64,000 nucleotides of DNA, taken from the NCBI GenBank assembly GCA_021292165.1, contig JAHFWL010000058.1, positions 1-64,000 on the forward strand, read 5' to 3'. Both the position numbers and the translations under genes were made by a program. This stretch comes from Shinisaurus crocodilurus (lineage: Eukaryota > Chordata > Lepidosauria > Squamata > Shinisauridae). The notes below the pieces were generated by a model. That model was not told where the DNA came from, searched no databases, and saw nothing but the letters and a program-made list of their open reading frames with translations. Each line of letters opens with the position of its first letter. Within the stretch, counting starts at the first letter, position 1. Shown here piece after piece: positions 48,291 through 60,518 of the stretch.

Positions 48291-48699
48291 AGAATGCAGA
48301 GCAAAACAAAAGGGAGGGGAAAGAGGGGGGGGGGAAGGGAGAGAGAGAGAAAGAGAAAGAGAAAGAAAGAGGTGCCACAATCAAATGATAAACCCTGACT
48401 CATGTTGTGGGTGATGCATACATCTTAAAGCAGAGGAGGCAGCGCAGTGGAACAAGTCTGGAAGAGGTGAGCATGTCTGTTGACTGCCTGTGCTGCTCGC
48501 AGCCAATTTTCTGGTGCTGAATTTTCCTTTCCAGAATACTTTCCTTTGAAACTTTCATTGAGTGGGTTTTGTTCATTCCCAGGGCTCATTATTACAGCAC
48601 CCCAGAGTTGGGGTTTGCAATTAATTCCCTCCCCCACTAGGCCAAAAATGAAATTTTCATCAACTTGATTTCTGGCATCATTTCAGAATTCAAGTTTGA

Positions 48700-49860
48700 C
48701 TGTTAAAATTTAATCCACTACCAGTCTACCGCTACCAATTTTGCGTTTGAAAAACTTGACTTTTTCAAGTTTTGGCTGGTGAGATTTAAGGCAACGGGCG
48801 CATTCACTTGTCACGCTAACCCAGCCTGGCAGTGAGCCACGGTGGGTGGGTGGTTGTGTGTGAAACAACCCGTGGTGAGCCTGATAGACAATTGGCCTCA
48901 CTGTGGGTTGTAGGCCCGCTCCTCCCCCCCGATGGTTCTCCCGTGGGTATCCCAGGGGGCACCATGGGAGGAATGAGTCTCCCCCCCACACCACAGGCAT
49001 GAGCTGTTTCAGGCTCACTGTGGCTTTTTGGCTTTTTACCCCTTTATTTTCCCGGAGATCGGGAAAGCCAGCTGTCAAGCCAGTTTTCCCAATCTCCATT
49101 TTGACAGCTACGAGCAGTCCCTTCGAGTGCCCCAGTGGCACCTTGGAGGGTCTGCCTGTGGTTGTCCAGACTTTTTAAAACAAAACAAAACAAATTTGGG
49201 CAACAAATTGTGTGCAAAAAATTAATTTTTATCGTTTAAAAAAAATTCTCGCCACAGTTGCGCAACTGTGAATGACTCGAGGTGCTCAGGAACATGGAAA
49301 AGTGCAAGGCACACCCTTTTAAAGGGAACTGGAGTTTTGACAGCTAGCTGTCAAAACTCTGGTTCCTTTTAAAAGAGGGTGGCTCGCACTTTTCCATGTT
49401 CCTGAGAACCTAGAGTCTCAGGAATAGGTGGGAAAGTGAGAGGACAGTCAAGTCCCCCACCTCAAAAAAGAGGATCTTGCTGCAAAGGGGGTGTAAATCC
49501 CACCACCCTCTTTTCGTGAGCACAGATCACTCACATCTTTGGTTTTGCTTGACAGCTCGCCTTTTGACAGCTGTCAAATCAAACCAAAGGGGGGGGAAGG
49601 CTATTTGGAGCCTCTCTTGGTCAATGTCCAGGGTTGGTACCTGCTGCACTTTGCCAGCAGGTACCTCCCGGGACATTGCCCAAGCAAAGCTGCCCATTTT
49701 TGTACCTCCATAAGTGTGCAGGTGTGCACTTATGAAATAATGGGGGGAAATGGTGCACACTAGTGGGTCCCAAAAGATAATTAAAAATTAGGTTTGCAAC
49801 GACAGACAGTCCCAATGTGCCCCTCTGAGATTCCCTGGAAGGTCACCCCCCCTTCCCTGA
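48700..49860. repeat. Hairpin-rich unassigned region
   Basis: Contains several strong inverted repeats: 49272-49420 (arms about 70 bp, centre GACAGCTAGCTGTC), 49621-49679 (GGTACCTGCTG and CAGCAGGTACC) and CATAAGTGTGCA with TGCACTTATG near 49709-49735. Also TTTGACAGCTGTCAAA near 49563-49578. No coding domain. Probably a foldback DNA transposon whose outer ends I cannot place. Confidence 0.6.
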
Positions 49861-49881
49861 CCCCATTTGCTTTCCTTCAAC

Positions 49882-50030
49882 CTGTGGCTTATGCTGGCTC
49901 AGCTTGTCTGAGCATGGAAAGCTAAGCAGGGTCAGGCCTGGTTATTACCCCTCCTCTAGTTTCCTGCATTGAGCAGGGGGTTGGACTCGATGGCCTTGTA
50001 GGCTCTTTCCAAATCTATCTATGAAATCTG
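49882..50030 (+). mobile_element. 5S-head / CR1-tail SINE, copy 4
   Basis: GGAAAGCTAAGCAGGGTCAG and GCCTGGTTATTACCCCTCCT (the C box is lost by a short deletion), then the CR1 tail GGGGGTTGGACTCGATGGCC. Confidence 0.85.
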
Positions 50031-50035
50031 TAAAC

Positions 50036-50105
50036 CACAGATCAGTGGGTGGTTTCCTGGCTTTTGTGCAGTTTTTTCCCCATTCTAAAAGGTTGATATG
50101 CCTCT
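50036..50105 (-). mobile_element. CAGGGGTGG-family hAT fragment
   Basis: Plus strand GGTGGTTTCCTGGCTTTTGT and CATTCTAAAAGGTTGATATG are the reverse of the internal part of 36040-36285. Confidence 0.55.
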
Positions 50106-50215
50106 CCTAAGCAATAAAAGATTTAAGGCACAATCCTATGTATGTTTAGACAGAAAAAAGGCCTACAACTCCATGGCTGGCTGGGGCATGCTGGAAATTG
50201 TAGGTCTTTCTTCTG

Positions 50216-52180
50216 TCTAAACATAGATAGGTTTGCGCCCTTAAGCTTAAATATGCTGGTATTTTTGGTCCCACCCCTTTTGCCTTTGGCAGGGGCATGA
50301 CAGAAAGGTTTAAATGCTTCACCATTAAAACAAACAAACGCCTCCCTGAACATAGAAAACTAGCATGTTAGGGAGGAGTGGGTTCAGACTTTCCCCCAAC
50401 ACTCTGTTTTTATATTCACAGGGAGGTTTTTTTGTTTGTTTATTTTAATTATGGAGCATTTAAACGTGCAGTTCTCTCCCCTGCAGCCTGAAGAGGAACA
50501 GTCCAGGCAAGGTTTGAGCACTCACTTCTGTTGATTGCATTTACTGCCCCTTGGACACAACCCTTCAGGATCACCATTGGACAGCTAGGCCTTTTTACAC
50601 ATAGACCTGCCATGGAAGGCTCAGAGGACACACCAGTCAGAAAGCTAGACAAGAAGAACTTTATGGTCTATTCTAAACTGGGGTCCTTTGGGGGGTCAGT
50701 GGGCACATCCAGAATCTTGAGAGAGTCATGGGCATGCTCACAAAATGGCTGCCCGGTGAGGGGCTTGCCCATTCATAAAATGGCTGCCATGGTGGGGATG
50801 GCCAGTCATAGAACACTCATTTCCCAGAAGACAAACGAGTGAGACAAGAAGAAACATAACTTGCACAAGATGGTACTGGAGGGCAGTCCTTTCCTTTACT
50901 CTGCCATGTGCCAGCCTTTCAGTTAAAATAATAATAATAATAATAATAATATTTTTAAAAATCTTAAAAGATAAAATGAAAATCAGGTTGGACAGGGATC
51001 TTGGCAGGCACCAAGAGAGATCTCCATGGTCACATTGGTGCTCCCAGGCACCACGTTGGAGACCCCAGCTCTTAAACATGACAGAGCAAGAGGGCACTCC
51101 TGACCCCACCCAGTTATAAGACTACATCCAGTGCCACCTAGTGACTAAACCTTATAATGACACTATCCACTCAAGGCCCAGTAGTGACAGTTTTCTGATG
51201 CTGCCCTTGAGTTCTCTGGTTAGAAGATAAGCAGGTATGTATTGCCTAAAATAGATACTAATTTCTTTCTTTCTTTCTTTTGAGTAGCTTTGGACACTTT
51301 CACTGGACTGGGGAAATACTCTGTTCAAGGTGCTGCCCTAGACCTATTGATGCATTTTTAAACAGGATTAGGAAACGGCCAGGTGAGGTTCAAACTAGAT
51401 ATATGATGCAGGAGATCCGTGATTAGCATCTCCTGTGGGGTTTTGTTGTTGTTGTTGTTGTTTGTTTTTTAAAGATCAGCTGTGGGGCAAATCAGATTAA
51501 ATCTGTGTACTGAGACCCAGACTGATTTCCTATACACTGTTTCGTGGATCTATATTGCCCCCGACCACCTACCCTCTGCTGCCACTGTGACTACACGCAC
51601 AAATTTGTTCTTTGCCCTGCAGGGCAAAACACGTACCTATGCAAGATGAGGGAAAGGAGAATTTCAGATCTGAACAGTCCCCCTCTCCCACCCATCCAAT
51701 TTAGAATCCACAAAGTTGTAGGCAAATATTTCAGCTGCCTTCTACAAAACGGGTGAGCTTTCCTTCTTGAGTCTGCCTGTTCCAGAACTCTGCATTTTAA
51801 ATTCCACCCCTCCGGGGTTCCATAAAATTGTGGAGGTGATAAGATGATGGGCAGATTGAGTGCATCAAGTCTCACTGTGTTATAATCACCATAATAATCA
51901 CACCGAACGATTATGGAGTGCTTGGCAATTTCAAAGCCTTCCATGAACATTAACTGAGTAATTAAACTTCACAATAAAGCAGGACTCTGTGCCAAAATGC
52001 ATGAAAAAGAAATCCTCTTAGGTTCTGTGCCAAGGAATCCAAAATTCTGTGCCAAGAGGACTCCTATTCTGCACCCGCCACTGCCCCCCCACATCATAAA
52101 TATCATTCCTGAAAGTTGGCACAAATGCGTGTAGCTCTGTCTGGCAATCAGTATTTGACTTTCTGCAGAGTTTTTCATAT
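50216..52180. other. Unassigned sequence
   Basis: No host gene seen. An (AAT)n run is at about 50928-50950. 51830-51965 (AACATTAACTGAGTAATTAA) looks single-copy. Frames up to 123 codons lack motifs. Confidence 0.35.
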
Positions 52181-52188
52181 ATGCTTGA

Positions 52189-52217
<29 letters not shown>
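52189..52217 (+). repeat. (GT)n microsatellite
   Basis: About 14 units with one GC interruption near the end. Confidence 0.9.
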
Positions 52218-52220
<3 letters not shown>

Positions 52221-52292
52221 CTATATCTGAACATACTGAGAGCAAGAAATAAGGCATCACTACATGCAGGGTAGGATAGGTACTACATAGGG

Positions 52293-52668
52293 CAGGGGGT
52301 GTTGAAGTGTTGAACCTTTTCAGTCTGAAGGCCAAATTCAATTTCAGAGAAGCTCTCGGGGGGGGGGGGGGGGCTTCATTCCGGTCGTGGGCGGGGCTGA
52401 AGGGAAAAGAGTTGGGATCAAAGACAAAAGAGGTGGCGCTGAAATACCAGCATATTTTAGCTTAAAGCTCTTACTAGTGACAAATAAGTCTTGGGGGGGC
52501 TTTACAATCTGTTGGGATGGGGGTGGGAACTGACAAAAGCCAGAAAACCACCAAACAATTGGCAGAGGGGCACCAGGGCAGGGGGTCGTGGCCATTTGGG
52601 GAAACCTGGCAGGGCAGATTGGGACCACAGCAGGCCAGATTTCGCCCACACAGGCCTGAATTCTAACT
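52293..52668 (+). mobile_element. CAGGGGTGG-family hAT element, copy 3
   Basis: GAAGGCCAAATTCAATTTCA GAGAAGCTCTCGGGG, TTTTAGCTTAAAGCTCTTAC and AAAAGCCAGAAAACCACCAA align with 25764 and 36040. A G-run of 13 has grown near 52358. Confidence 0.75.
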
Positions 52669-52982
52669 CTCCTGACCTAGGGAGATGGACTTCATCAGAG
52701 GCCCTGGGTGAGAGGCAGGCAGCCATGCTGAGCACATCAGCACTCCATGTGCTCAGAAAACAAAACAAAAGCAATGTGAAGACGGTGTGCCTGACGTGAG
52801 TGGTGGTGAGCCTGTTGTGTAAGTGCACTCACTGTGTTTTCTTCCGATGTGGCATCTTTGCTCTCAGATACAAGGGAAACTGGTTCTACATGGTGGCTGC
52901 AGGAGCTGGCTGTGCACAGTGCTGATTGGCTGGAATTAATGACGTCACTAAAGCACCTCCCCTCTCCTCCCCAGAGAAGTTT

Positions 52983-53191
52983 CCAAAACACTCTTGTATC
53001 AAAGCAAGTCTCTGGCGGGTGTGAGCGGGGCCGATTTCGGCCCGCTACGCCCGCTCAAGGCGAGCGGTTACATCCCTACACTTGTCTTGCAAGACCTTGC
53101 TCGTTTATCAAGTCAAAAGTTTAAGCAATTTTTTGCTTGTCTTGCAAAACGCTCTCAGACCAAGTTACTTGTAATCCAAGGTATTACTGTA
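52983..53191 (-). mobile_element. Mariner-type MITE, copy 4, one end missing
   Basis: Reverse copy of 13022-13274 with the end CAAGGTATTACTG at 53177-53189 followed by TA. The other end is truncated at CCAAAACACTCTTGTATCAA. Confidence 0.8.
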
Positions 53192-53623
53192 CATGCAGAG
53201 CTTTCAGAGGCAAGCCTGAGGATGAAATCAGCACTCAGATCAGTGGCACCTATATTTGCCCTTTTCACAGCAAAGGCAGGTGGAAGCCAGGTTCACCCTA
53301 CGGGAGGAAATCTCATACATAGAGAGTCCTATTTTTAACAGAACATCTGAATGTACCCTTTGATACAGTGGTGAGGTGGGGAAGTCATTGGAGTTTGTAG
53401 AGCCGTTAAGAGTCTGAGCGCTCAGGTGATGCAGCTGGTCCTGTTTAAAAGGATTGGGGTGGGTGGGTTTCCTGCCACATTCAGACCTGTATTACCTAAT
53501 AGGCTTTTTCCTCCAGGACCAGAGGACATTTGGGGGCAGGAAGAAGAACCATTTCCTGGCAGTAGACTCTTGACACGTGCCAGCTCCAGGTTTTTGAGAG
53601 CCCTTGGTCAAGAAGACCAAGTG

Positions 53624-53870
53624 TGGCGTAGTGGTGAGAGTATTGGACTGGGACTCGGGAGCTCCGGGTTCTAGTCCCTGCTCAGCCATGAAACTCACTG
53701 GGTGACTTTGGGCCAGTCACTGACTCTCAGCCTAACCTACCCCACAGGGTTGTTGTGAGGATAAAATGGAGGAGGAAGAGGAGGAGGATTATGTAAGCCG
53801 CCTTGGGTTCCTTGCAGGAAAAAAGGCGGGGTATAAATATAATAAATAAATAAATAAATAAATAAATAAG
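53624..53870 (+). mobile_element. MIR-like CORE-SINE, full length
   Basis: AGTGTGGCGTAGTGGTGAGA, GGGTTCTAGTCCCTGC, TGACTTTGGGCCAGTCACTG, CACAGGGTTGTTGTGAGGAT and the tail ending (AATA)n at 53843-53869. Confidence 0.9.
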
Positions 53871-54335
53871 ACACCCTCCTCAATGGGCCCCCTCCCTCAG
53901 TGAGTCCACCTTCTCACCACCATTGTCTCTAGCTGCTCTTGCTCTGCCTCCTCCTCTCTCATCATTGCCACTGCTTGCTTGCTTGCTTGCCAGGCAGAGA
54001 GCCAATGAGCAAGCAGGCAGCGGCATCTCCTGCTCTTCCTTCTCCCACAACCACCAAGAAGCAGATTGCAACACTGAAGAGGAGGAGCAACTCTAGGGGG
54101 CTCTTGTCAGTGGGCCCCTGCTGGGAAGTGGGCCCTTGGCAGGTGCCCAACCACACCTACCCTTGACTCCAGCCCTGACACTTGCTCAGAGCACCACATT
54201 GGAGAAGGGTCATCATTGAGATCTTCAGGACGCCTCTTCTCTGCATCCCTAGCCCCTGTCCCCCACCGCCGGGCTAAAGTACAGTTGGTGGGGGTACGCA
54301 GGAGAGGACCTCCTCAGGTGCGCCTCCCAGGTTTT
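53871..54335. other. Unassigned sequence
   Basis: CT-rich at the left, with a short GCTT run near 53970. No gene seen. Confidence 0.3.
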
Positions 54336-54339
54336 GGGG

Positions 54340-54420
54340 AAGGAACATAGTTCAGGGGTAGCAGAGCACAAGCTTTGCATGCAAAAGGTCTCGGGTTTAA
54401 TCCTCACACAGAGATAAGTA
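54340..54420 (+). mobile_element. tRNA-like SINE, 5' part
   Basis: CATAGTTCAGGGGTAGCAGA (A box), GCTTTGCATGCAAAAGGTCT and GGGTTTAATCC (B box). Truncated after the head. Confidence 0.7.
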
Positions 54421-54616
54421 CAGTATGTACAAAAGCAGCAACTCGCATAGCTTCAACATGTTGTCCCTCAAGCTGCGCACACAGTAGAGCACAATGCAGC
54501 ATTGGATTCAGGTGTGGGGATTCAGATAAGGAAGGGGCATCCGACCCTCTACCCTTAGGCGCATCCTTGGATCTCAGTCACTCTCTGCCACCCATACCGG
54601 CTCTCCTGCCATCAAA

Positions 54617-54931
54617 TTGTGGCCTGCTCCCGCCATCTGCCTGATGCAACGGCCTTTCAAAAGGTATGGTGCATTTGAAACTGGTGCTGCAGCAGCAAGA
54701 TGTCTGAGCCCTCTTGAAGCTACAGGCATGGTTTCTGCATCTGGACCTGGCAATCCTGCTTTCACAGTAGACCTATTCAGACCTGAAGAAGACATGCTGA
54801 GCCTTACCCAATGCCATGTCAAAAATTACTGCTCATTCAAATGTTATCTTCAAGTGGATGATGCAGAGGAAGGGATGGAGAGTTTGGAAGAGACGCCATG
54901 TGAATCAAACATGGCCAAGCAAACAAAATAG
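54617..54931 (+). other. 104-codon open frame, unrecognised
   Basis: The second half (FRPEEDMLSLTQCHVKNYCS, then DDAEEGMESLEETPCESNMA) has a protein-like composition with an acidic end. No domain is recognised and no repeat explains the DNA. It could be an exon remnant or chance. Confidence 0.2.
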
Positions 54932-55006
54932 TATTATAAGATTCCAGCTCTGAAGCTACAGGCATCAGGATGTTCCTTCATACCCTAAGCTTTAGAATCT
55001 ATGGAT

Positions 55007-55238
55007 GTGTTGGACTGGGACTCGGGAGATCCGGGTTCTAGTCCCCGCTCGGCCATGAAACTCACTGGGTGACTTTGGGCCAGTCACTGACTCTCAGCCT
55101 AGCCTACCTCACAGGGTTGTGGTGAGGATAAAATGGAGAGGAGGAGGAGGATTATGTAAGCCGCCTTGGGTTCCTTGCAGGAAAAAAGGTGGGGTATAAA
55201 TATAATAAATAAATAAATAAATAGATAGATAAATAAAT
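55007..55238 (+). mobile_element. MIR-like CORE-SINE, 5'-truncated
   Basis: Starts within the head at TTGGACTGGGACTCGGGAGA, then has the full core and tail. The tail repeat is (AAATA)/(GATA)n. Confidence 0.88.
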
Positions 55239-55239
55239 A

Positions 55240-55690
55240 AATGTCGGAGAAATCCACAATGGATTCAAATGAGTTTGGGTGTCTATGTATCTGACCCATG
55301 GATTCTGCAGCAGACCAGCTTTTCTTGAGCCCCACAGATTCAGTGGACTTGCAGACTGGTTTTTTTTTACTTTCCAGAATTTTACAAAAATTAAGTTGCA
55401 GAAAAATACGAAAAATTTAAAAAAAAACCAACTGAAAATGTGCATTTCGCCCCATAGGCTAAAGCATGAACATGCATGTTTTAGAGGGATTTGCACATTT
55501 TGGCAGGATGTGTGCATTTTGGGAAGTGCAAATTTGTGCCAGTGTAAATTTGCGCAAGTGTGTACGAATGCAAGTTCCGGAAATTGAAAAAAAAATCCGA
55601 TTCTGTCAATGAGCGGCTGACGGAACGAAAGGCACCTGATGATCCATGAAATGCAGATGGAACAGATTTAGCAAAATCCGTGCATCCCTC
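55240..55690. repeat. Dispersed repeat Q, copy 1
   Basis: GATTCTGCAGCAGACCAGCT, CAGTGGACTTGCAGAC and CGATTCTGTCAATGAGCGGC also occur, in the same order, at 60519-61055. Probably a nonautonomous DNA transposon; ends not resolved. Confidence 0.65.
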
Positions 55691-56100
55691 CTTCGACTCT
55701 AACCTCTAAATTATCCTCATCATTCCACACAGGTCCTCTTAGCAGAGTTTGGGAAATGGCATTGTGAGTTGCCAGCTCGGCATCCAGATGCAAATTCCGC
55801 CCCTGGGTTGCATTGATGTCACAAGAATCTGGATGGCCAGGCCTTCCCATCTCAGGAGGGCGTGTTCCAACACCATGCAGAGGTTGCCTGCTTTGCAGCA
55901 GCAGAACCCGCCCACCCTCCGAGTGATGGCACAGCCATGTGAGGCAATTGGGTACTCACACCCACCACTTGTAGGTGGTCAAGGAAATAGCTTCTGATGC
56001 TGGAGCAGTACCAGCCAGCCAAGGCAATGCATCAGGAAAGGAAGGTATAACCAGACTTAACACAAATAAGCTCATCCATCACGGATGATGGAAATAGCAC
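55691..56100. other. Unassigned sequence
   Basis: No repeat or gene recognised. Confidence 0.3.
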
Positions 56101-56103
<3 letters not shown>

Positions 56104-56136
<33 letters not shown>

Positions 56137-56160
56137 TGCGTGCGTGCGTGTGTGTGTGTG
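56104..56160 (+). repeat. (TG)n/(CG)n microsatellite
   Basis: A 57-bp run of TG with a central block of TGCG units, able to form alternating purine-pyrimidine DNA. Confidence 0.95.
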
Positions 56161-56360
56161 CTTAGCAAGAAGTTTGGTCACAGTCTTGACTAGAGGGCCC
56201 AAAATGAGGGGATAATCAGTCCTTTGGTTGTAGACTAGAAGAAGGCCACAACAGCACTGAGAACGGACGAGAGTGTTATTGGGCTGTGGGGCTGTGATGC
56301 AGAGGTGGGCAGGCTTCAGGCCTGTGGAACCTACTTCGTTGCCCCCACGCCCCCTAACCT

Positions 56361-56790
56361 AGGATGGCCATGTGTCCTCTTTTACAGAGGCCTGTCCTCT
56401 GTTTGAAGCCAGCCTCTATTTGAAAGACTGTCCTGTTCAATTCCAGTTTAGAGATAAAGAACCATAAGAACGATTGCCCATCAGCATCGGAACAGGTGGC
56501 CACAGAGACTTCACTGTATACATTTTGACTCAAGGTTAAGACCTTCCTCTTTCAGCAGGCATTTTGCAATTGGCTCCTTAATGTTTTAAATATTTTTAAA
56601 TGTTTTATTATTATTATTTTGATGCTTCATCATTATTAGTAGTTTATTTATTTTTGGTTATTTTGTTGTTGTTTGGTTTTATGATTGTAAACCATGCTGA
56701 AGGCATTTGCCAATTGGGTGGTATACAAATCAAATAAATAAATATTATTATTTCTAAATTTGCATCTACACATATAAATTAGCATACCAA
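56361..56790 (+). mobile_element. GGTGGCCA-family MITE split by L2 3' end
   Basis: Left part 56361-56514 (GGATGGCCATGTGTCCTCTT), right part from 56746 (TTATTTCTAAATTTGCATCT). Between them, 56515-56745 is an L2 3' end with AAGGTTAAGACCTTCCTCTT and ATTGGGTGGTATACAAATCA. Confidence 0.75.
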
Positions 56791-56995
56791 GGGAGGCTCA
56801 GAGGGCAGAAACAAGGGGGAGTGCCTTCTCAGTGGTGGCCCCCTGACTGTGGAATGATCTCCCCCCTTAGGCCTACCTGGTGCCTACTTTGTCACCCTTC
56901 GGGCACCAGATTAAGACGTCCCTCTGTACTGAGGCATTTAAAGATATCTAAGGTTATTTAAAGACTTGATGGTGGTACCCATGCCATGTCTGGCA
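56791..56995 (+). mobile_element. L2 C-terminal and 3' fragment
   Basis: GTGCCTTCTCAGTGGTGGCC, GACTGTGGAATGATCTCCC and CACCAGATTAAGACGTCCCT match the L2 coding end. Confidence 0.7.
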
Positions 56996-57900
56996 TTTTT
57001 TAACAAGACCAGATTATATTACAGTACATGCATTTTGGCCTAATATACACATTTCTTGCCAGAGGTTTCCCCAATACAACCCACATTTGAACATTATTTC
57101 CTCTAATATGTACATTCTTGTATGCATATTTTGGTTGGAGAGAGAACTCTATTTGTGAAATTTGCTTGAATTTCGAAGGGTAACTGAGTTTCAATTCTAA
57201 TAGTGGTTTGAAAGTGCAAAATTAGGTAAATTCATATTAAAAAATGTGAACTGGACTAATTTCCCTAGCAGAGAGTAGAGAATGGAGCAGCCAAATGCAG
57301 TGGGTATTCATCCTACTCATATGATACATACTGTCACTTTCTCTGAAGATACACTTTGGTGCAGGGAAGAGTGTTGTTGTTCTTGGGATAACTCTTGGGT
57401 GCAAGTCTAGAAGCCCCTGCATGAGTTCGAGGCATTCTGGGGCAGCCACTGTTAAAGAGGTGGGGAAGGAAAAGAATGAGCTAAGCAGACTCAGTCGGCA
57501 CCTCAAAGCGTGGGAAGGGCAAAGGAGGGGGGAAGTGACTGAATCGCCACTCAGTCGCTCTCCCAGTCCCACCCTCACTCCCTTCTTAGGGGGCGGGGCT
57601 TTGGAGGGGAGGAAGGGCCTCACCTTCAGCCCTGCAGACCATTTGGACCAGCCTGGTGGGTCCAAATTTGGTCTGCAGTTCCCCAGCCCTAGCATTGGGG
57701 AATCAACACACCTGCTTGTACTTCATGTGCTGCACGTGCTGGTGCTTGCTTCTGGCAAAGTCACCCTGCGCATGAGGGTCTGCATAGTGTACTGCACCAG
57801 GCACCGGGCATAGTGTACTGCCATATAGTGGACCCATGGCATATTCGCCAAAACAGTTGGCCCTGGCCACCATTGGTCTTGAGAGTCTGTTGCAGGCTTC
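56996..57900. other. Unassigned sequence
   Basis: Includes a small inverted motif, GCAGACCATTTGGACC with GGTCCAAATTTGGTCTGC, at about 57643-57676 and CAGTTCCCCAGCCCTAG nearby, suggesting the end of a hAT-like element. No gene. Confidence 0.35.
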
Positions 57901-58977
57901 CTCTATGCCAGTGTTTCTCAAATAGTGGGGCGCGCCCCCCTGGGGGGGCGCAAGGCTCCGTAAAGGGGGGCGCGCCTGATTGGCCAAACCAATTGGTAGG
58001 CCCGCGTGAGGCAGCGTCATGCTGCGCGCCAGGGCTCAGGCCACTGATGCGGCGGACGGGGACGACGGGCCTACCTGCTGCCTCCGTGCCGGCCACGCTG
58101 GACCCGCCGCTGCCCGTCGCATCATGTCCTGCACGCCGGATCCGCTGCCCGTCACGTCATGTCCTGCGCGCTGGATCCCCGCGCTCTGTTTTTGGCGGGG
58201 GGGAACCAGGGCAACAGGGCTGTTTAAGTCCTGTTGCTGCCCTGGTTCCCCCCCCCCCGCCGCCAAAAACAGAGTGCGGGGATCCAGCGCACAGGGCATG
58301 ACGCGACGGGCTGCGACGGCGGAGCCGGCTTCAGCAGCGCGGAGAACACGCCGCTCAGAAGAGCGACGGACGGCAGCAGCAGCTTGAGCGGCGTGGAGAA
58401 TGCTCCACGCTGCTCAGAAGAGTGAGATCGGGCCGCCGCAGGAACGATCGGAAGAGCCCAGGTAAGGCTCGTATTACATCCCTGCCCGTGCGTTCCCATG
58501 GAGCCGCCTCATTCTTGCCCCCCAGCCGCCTCATTCCCTCCTAGCCAGCACCTCCTCCTCCTTTCCCCACATTCTCCCTGGCTTCTTCACAATCCCCCCC
58601 TCTTTCCCCCTAAATTACCTTCAGGCTATGTGTACAATGTAGTACTATTTAAAAAAATTGAGTTGATGTTTTTTTCAATAAAAAACTGTATCATTGAAAG
58701 CCCTGTTATTGTGTTTTTCTTTTAAGACAAAATATGTTAATTAGTTCAGACAACTGTATGAGTTGTTTTTACTAAACTAAAACCCCAGTATTCAGGTTTA
58801 ATTGCAGTGTTGGCACTTTGAAATAAATAAGTTGGTTTTGTGTTGCAGTTTGGGCACTCGGGCTCAAAAAGGTTTGCCATCACTGCTTTACAGTCGCGCG
58901 GGGGGGGGGGGCGCGAAATGTTTTCTTCTTCCTAGGGGGGGCATGACAGAAAATAATTGAGAAGCACTGCTCTATGC
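57901..58977 (+). mobile_element. hAT nonautonomous element with GC-rich centre
   Basis: CTCTATGC at 57901-57908 and 58970-58977 flanks 57909-58969, which starts CAGTGTTTCTCAAATAGTGG and ends AATTGAGAAGCACTG. The first 600 bp are GC- and CpG-rich and hold a large hairpin (58146-58310). The right part is A/T-rich with AATAAA at about 58677 and 58820. No transposase frame. Confidence 0.92.
58146..58310. repeat. Large inverted repeat inside hAT element
   Basis: The left arm (58146-58218) and right arm (58230-58310) share CTGGATCCCCGCGCTCTGTT, TTTGGCGGG and AACCAGGGCAACAGG, reversed. The loop is about 11 bases (GCTGTTTAAGT). C/G runs near the loop differ in length. Confidence 0.9.
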
Positions 58978-58979
58978 TT

Positions 58980-60515
58980 CTCACTGCAAGGAATTATGGG
59001 ACAGTTGTGCCCAAAATCTAGGACGAGAATTGTGTTCTTCAATTTGTTCTCGGCAGTCGGCATGGTGGGAAGCCAGCTTAAACAAGGTGGTGTAGGCAAA
59101 AGTCATTTTTGAAACTCCCCAGGGAAACCGATTCTTGGCTGGTGTGTGACTCAATCAGCCTCCACCATTTTGGAAGGCAATCGATGATACTGTCCCCTCA
59201 GGAATCTTCATGATTAAGAGGTGACATGATCATATACCGTGTTATTAATTATCTGGATGCCTCTGGGCCTTTCCCTCTTCTGGCAAAATCTGCATCATGA
59301 GGTAAAGACAGTGAGACTTTTTGGGCGCGGAGACAACTAGGCCACCAGCTCCACCGTGAGGGCCATTTTGAAACATTTGAAAATACTCTGGCAAAAAGAG
59401 TGCTAGGATCAGAAAGGTGAAAGCCAGTCAAATGGACCCCTAAATTAGGGGTGAGGAACATCCAGGGGTGGGAGGTCTCATTGCCCCCCTCCTGGAACCC
59501 CACTGGGAGCCACCTCATTGGGCATGTAAAGGCATCTATACACGTTACATCATTAATTCTTCAGCAGCATAACCCCTGGGGCTAAATGTCTTGGAGATGC
59601 TAGCTCCATCCTTTGCCCCCTGAAAATGCAGTACCTCTGGAAGGCCATGCCCCTAGGAGGAAAAGCCCCCTCAAACAGAAGACCCCCCTATACTCATTGC
59701 TGATATATTAGAATAAGCAAATGTACTGCAAACAACCTTTGCAACCTTCACAACACAATGTACTTTGCACTCTTCCATCCCACCATTACATCCAGATCGT
59801 AACAACACTGTGTGATGATGCATATCCTTAATGACCCCACTGTAAGGCCAGAGTAAGGCATGCAGGCCAGGGCTCAGTGTTTAAAAGGGCCCGCCAGTGT
59901 TCTCAACGCATCTGGTGCATATGGCAATTGTTACAGCACAGTATTTTGTTCCTGTCACATCTTATTACATGCTTTCCTTTCTCCTCATTTACTATTCATG
60001 TGCACTAAAAGCATAAGTCAGAGAGAGAGGATGTCCACTTCCAACTCAGAGCCTGCTTCCCAGAGATGGGCTGAGTGGCATTATTCGAGACCCTTTTAAA
60101 ATAAAAACTCTTGTCTTTGATTTATAAGATAGACATGGCAGCAAATTATTGCTCGGGGGTGGGTGGGCACAAAAATGACCAGGTGGCCACATATAAAAAA
60201 GACCATATATACACATGTGTGGGCTAGACTTCCCTTAGGCTGAACGTGTGGACAGGGAAGAAGCATGACATCAGGAGCGGCGGAGCCAATGTACCCAAGG
60301 AGACCCCTTCACTTGATTAACACATAAAAGGGCTTTAAAGTCTTTTGCTTGCAAGAAAGCATGGAAGATGATGTCCCACTCAGTAATATTTCCCCCCACA
60401 TCATTGCTGAACATAACATAGTCGTCTTCTTCTCTCTCCTTTTTTTTTTTTTAACTCTGTGTGCGCGCGTGCATATAAATGTCATGGTGTGAATTAACAG
60501 TTGTGGGTAGAGTGA
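58980..60515. other. Unassigned sequence
   Basis: No transposon or gene recognised. A T-run lies near 60441. Confidence 0.3.
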
Positions 60516-60518
60516 CTC

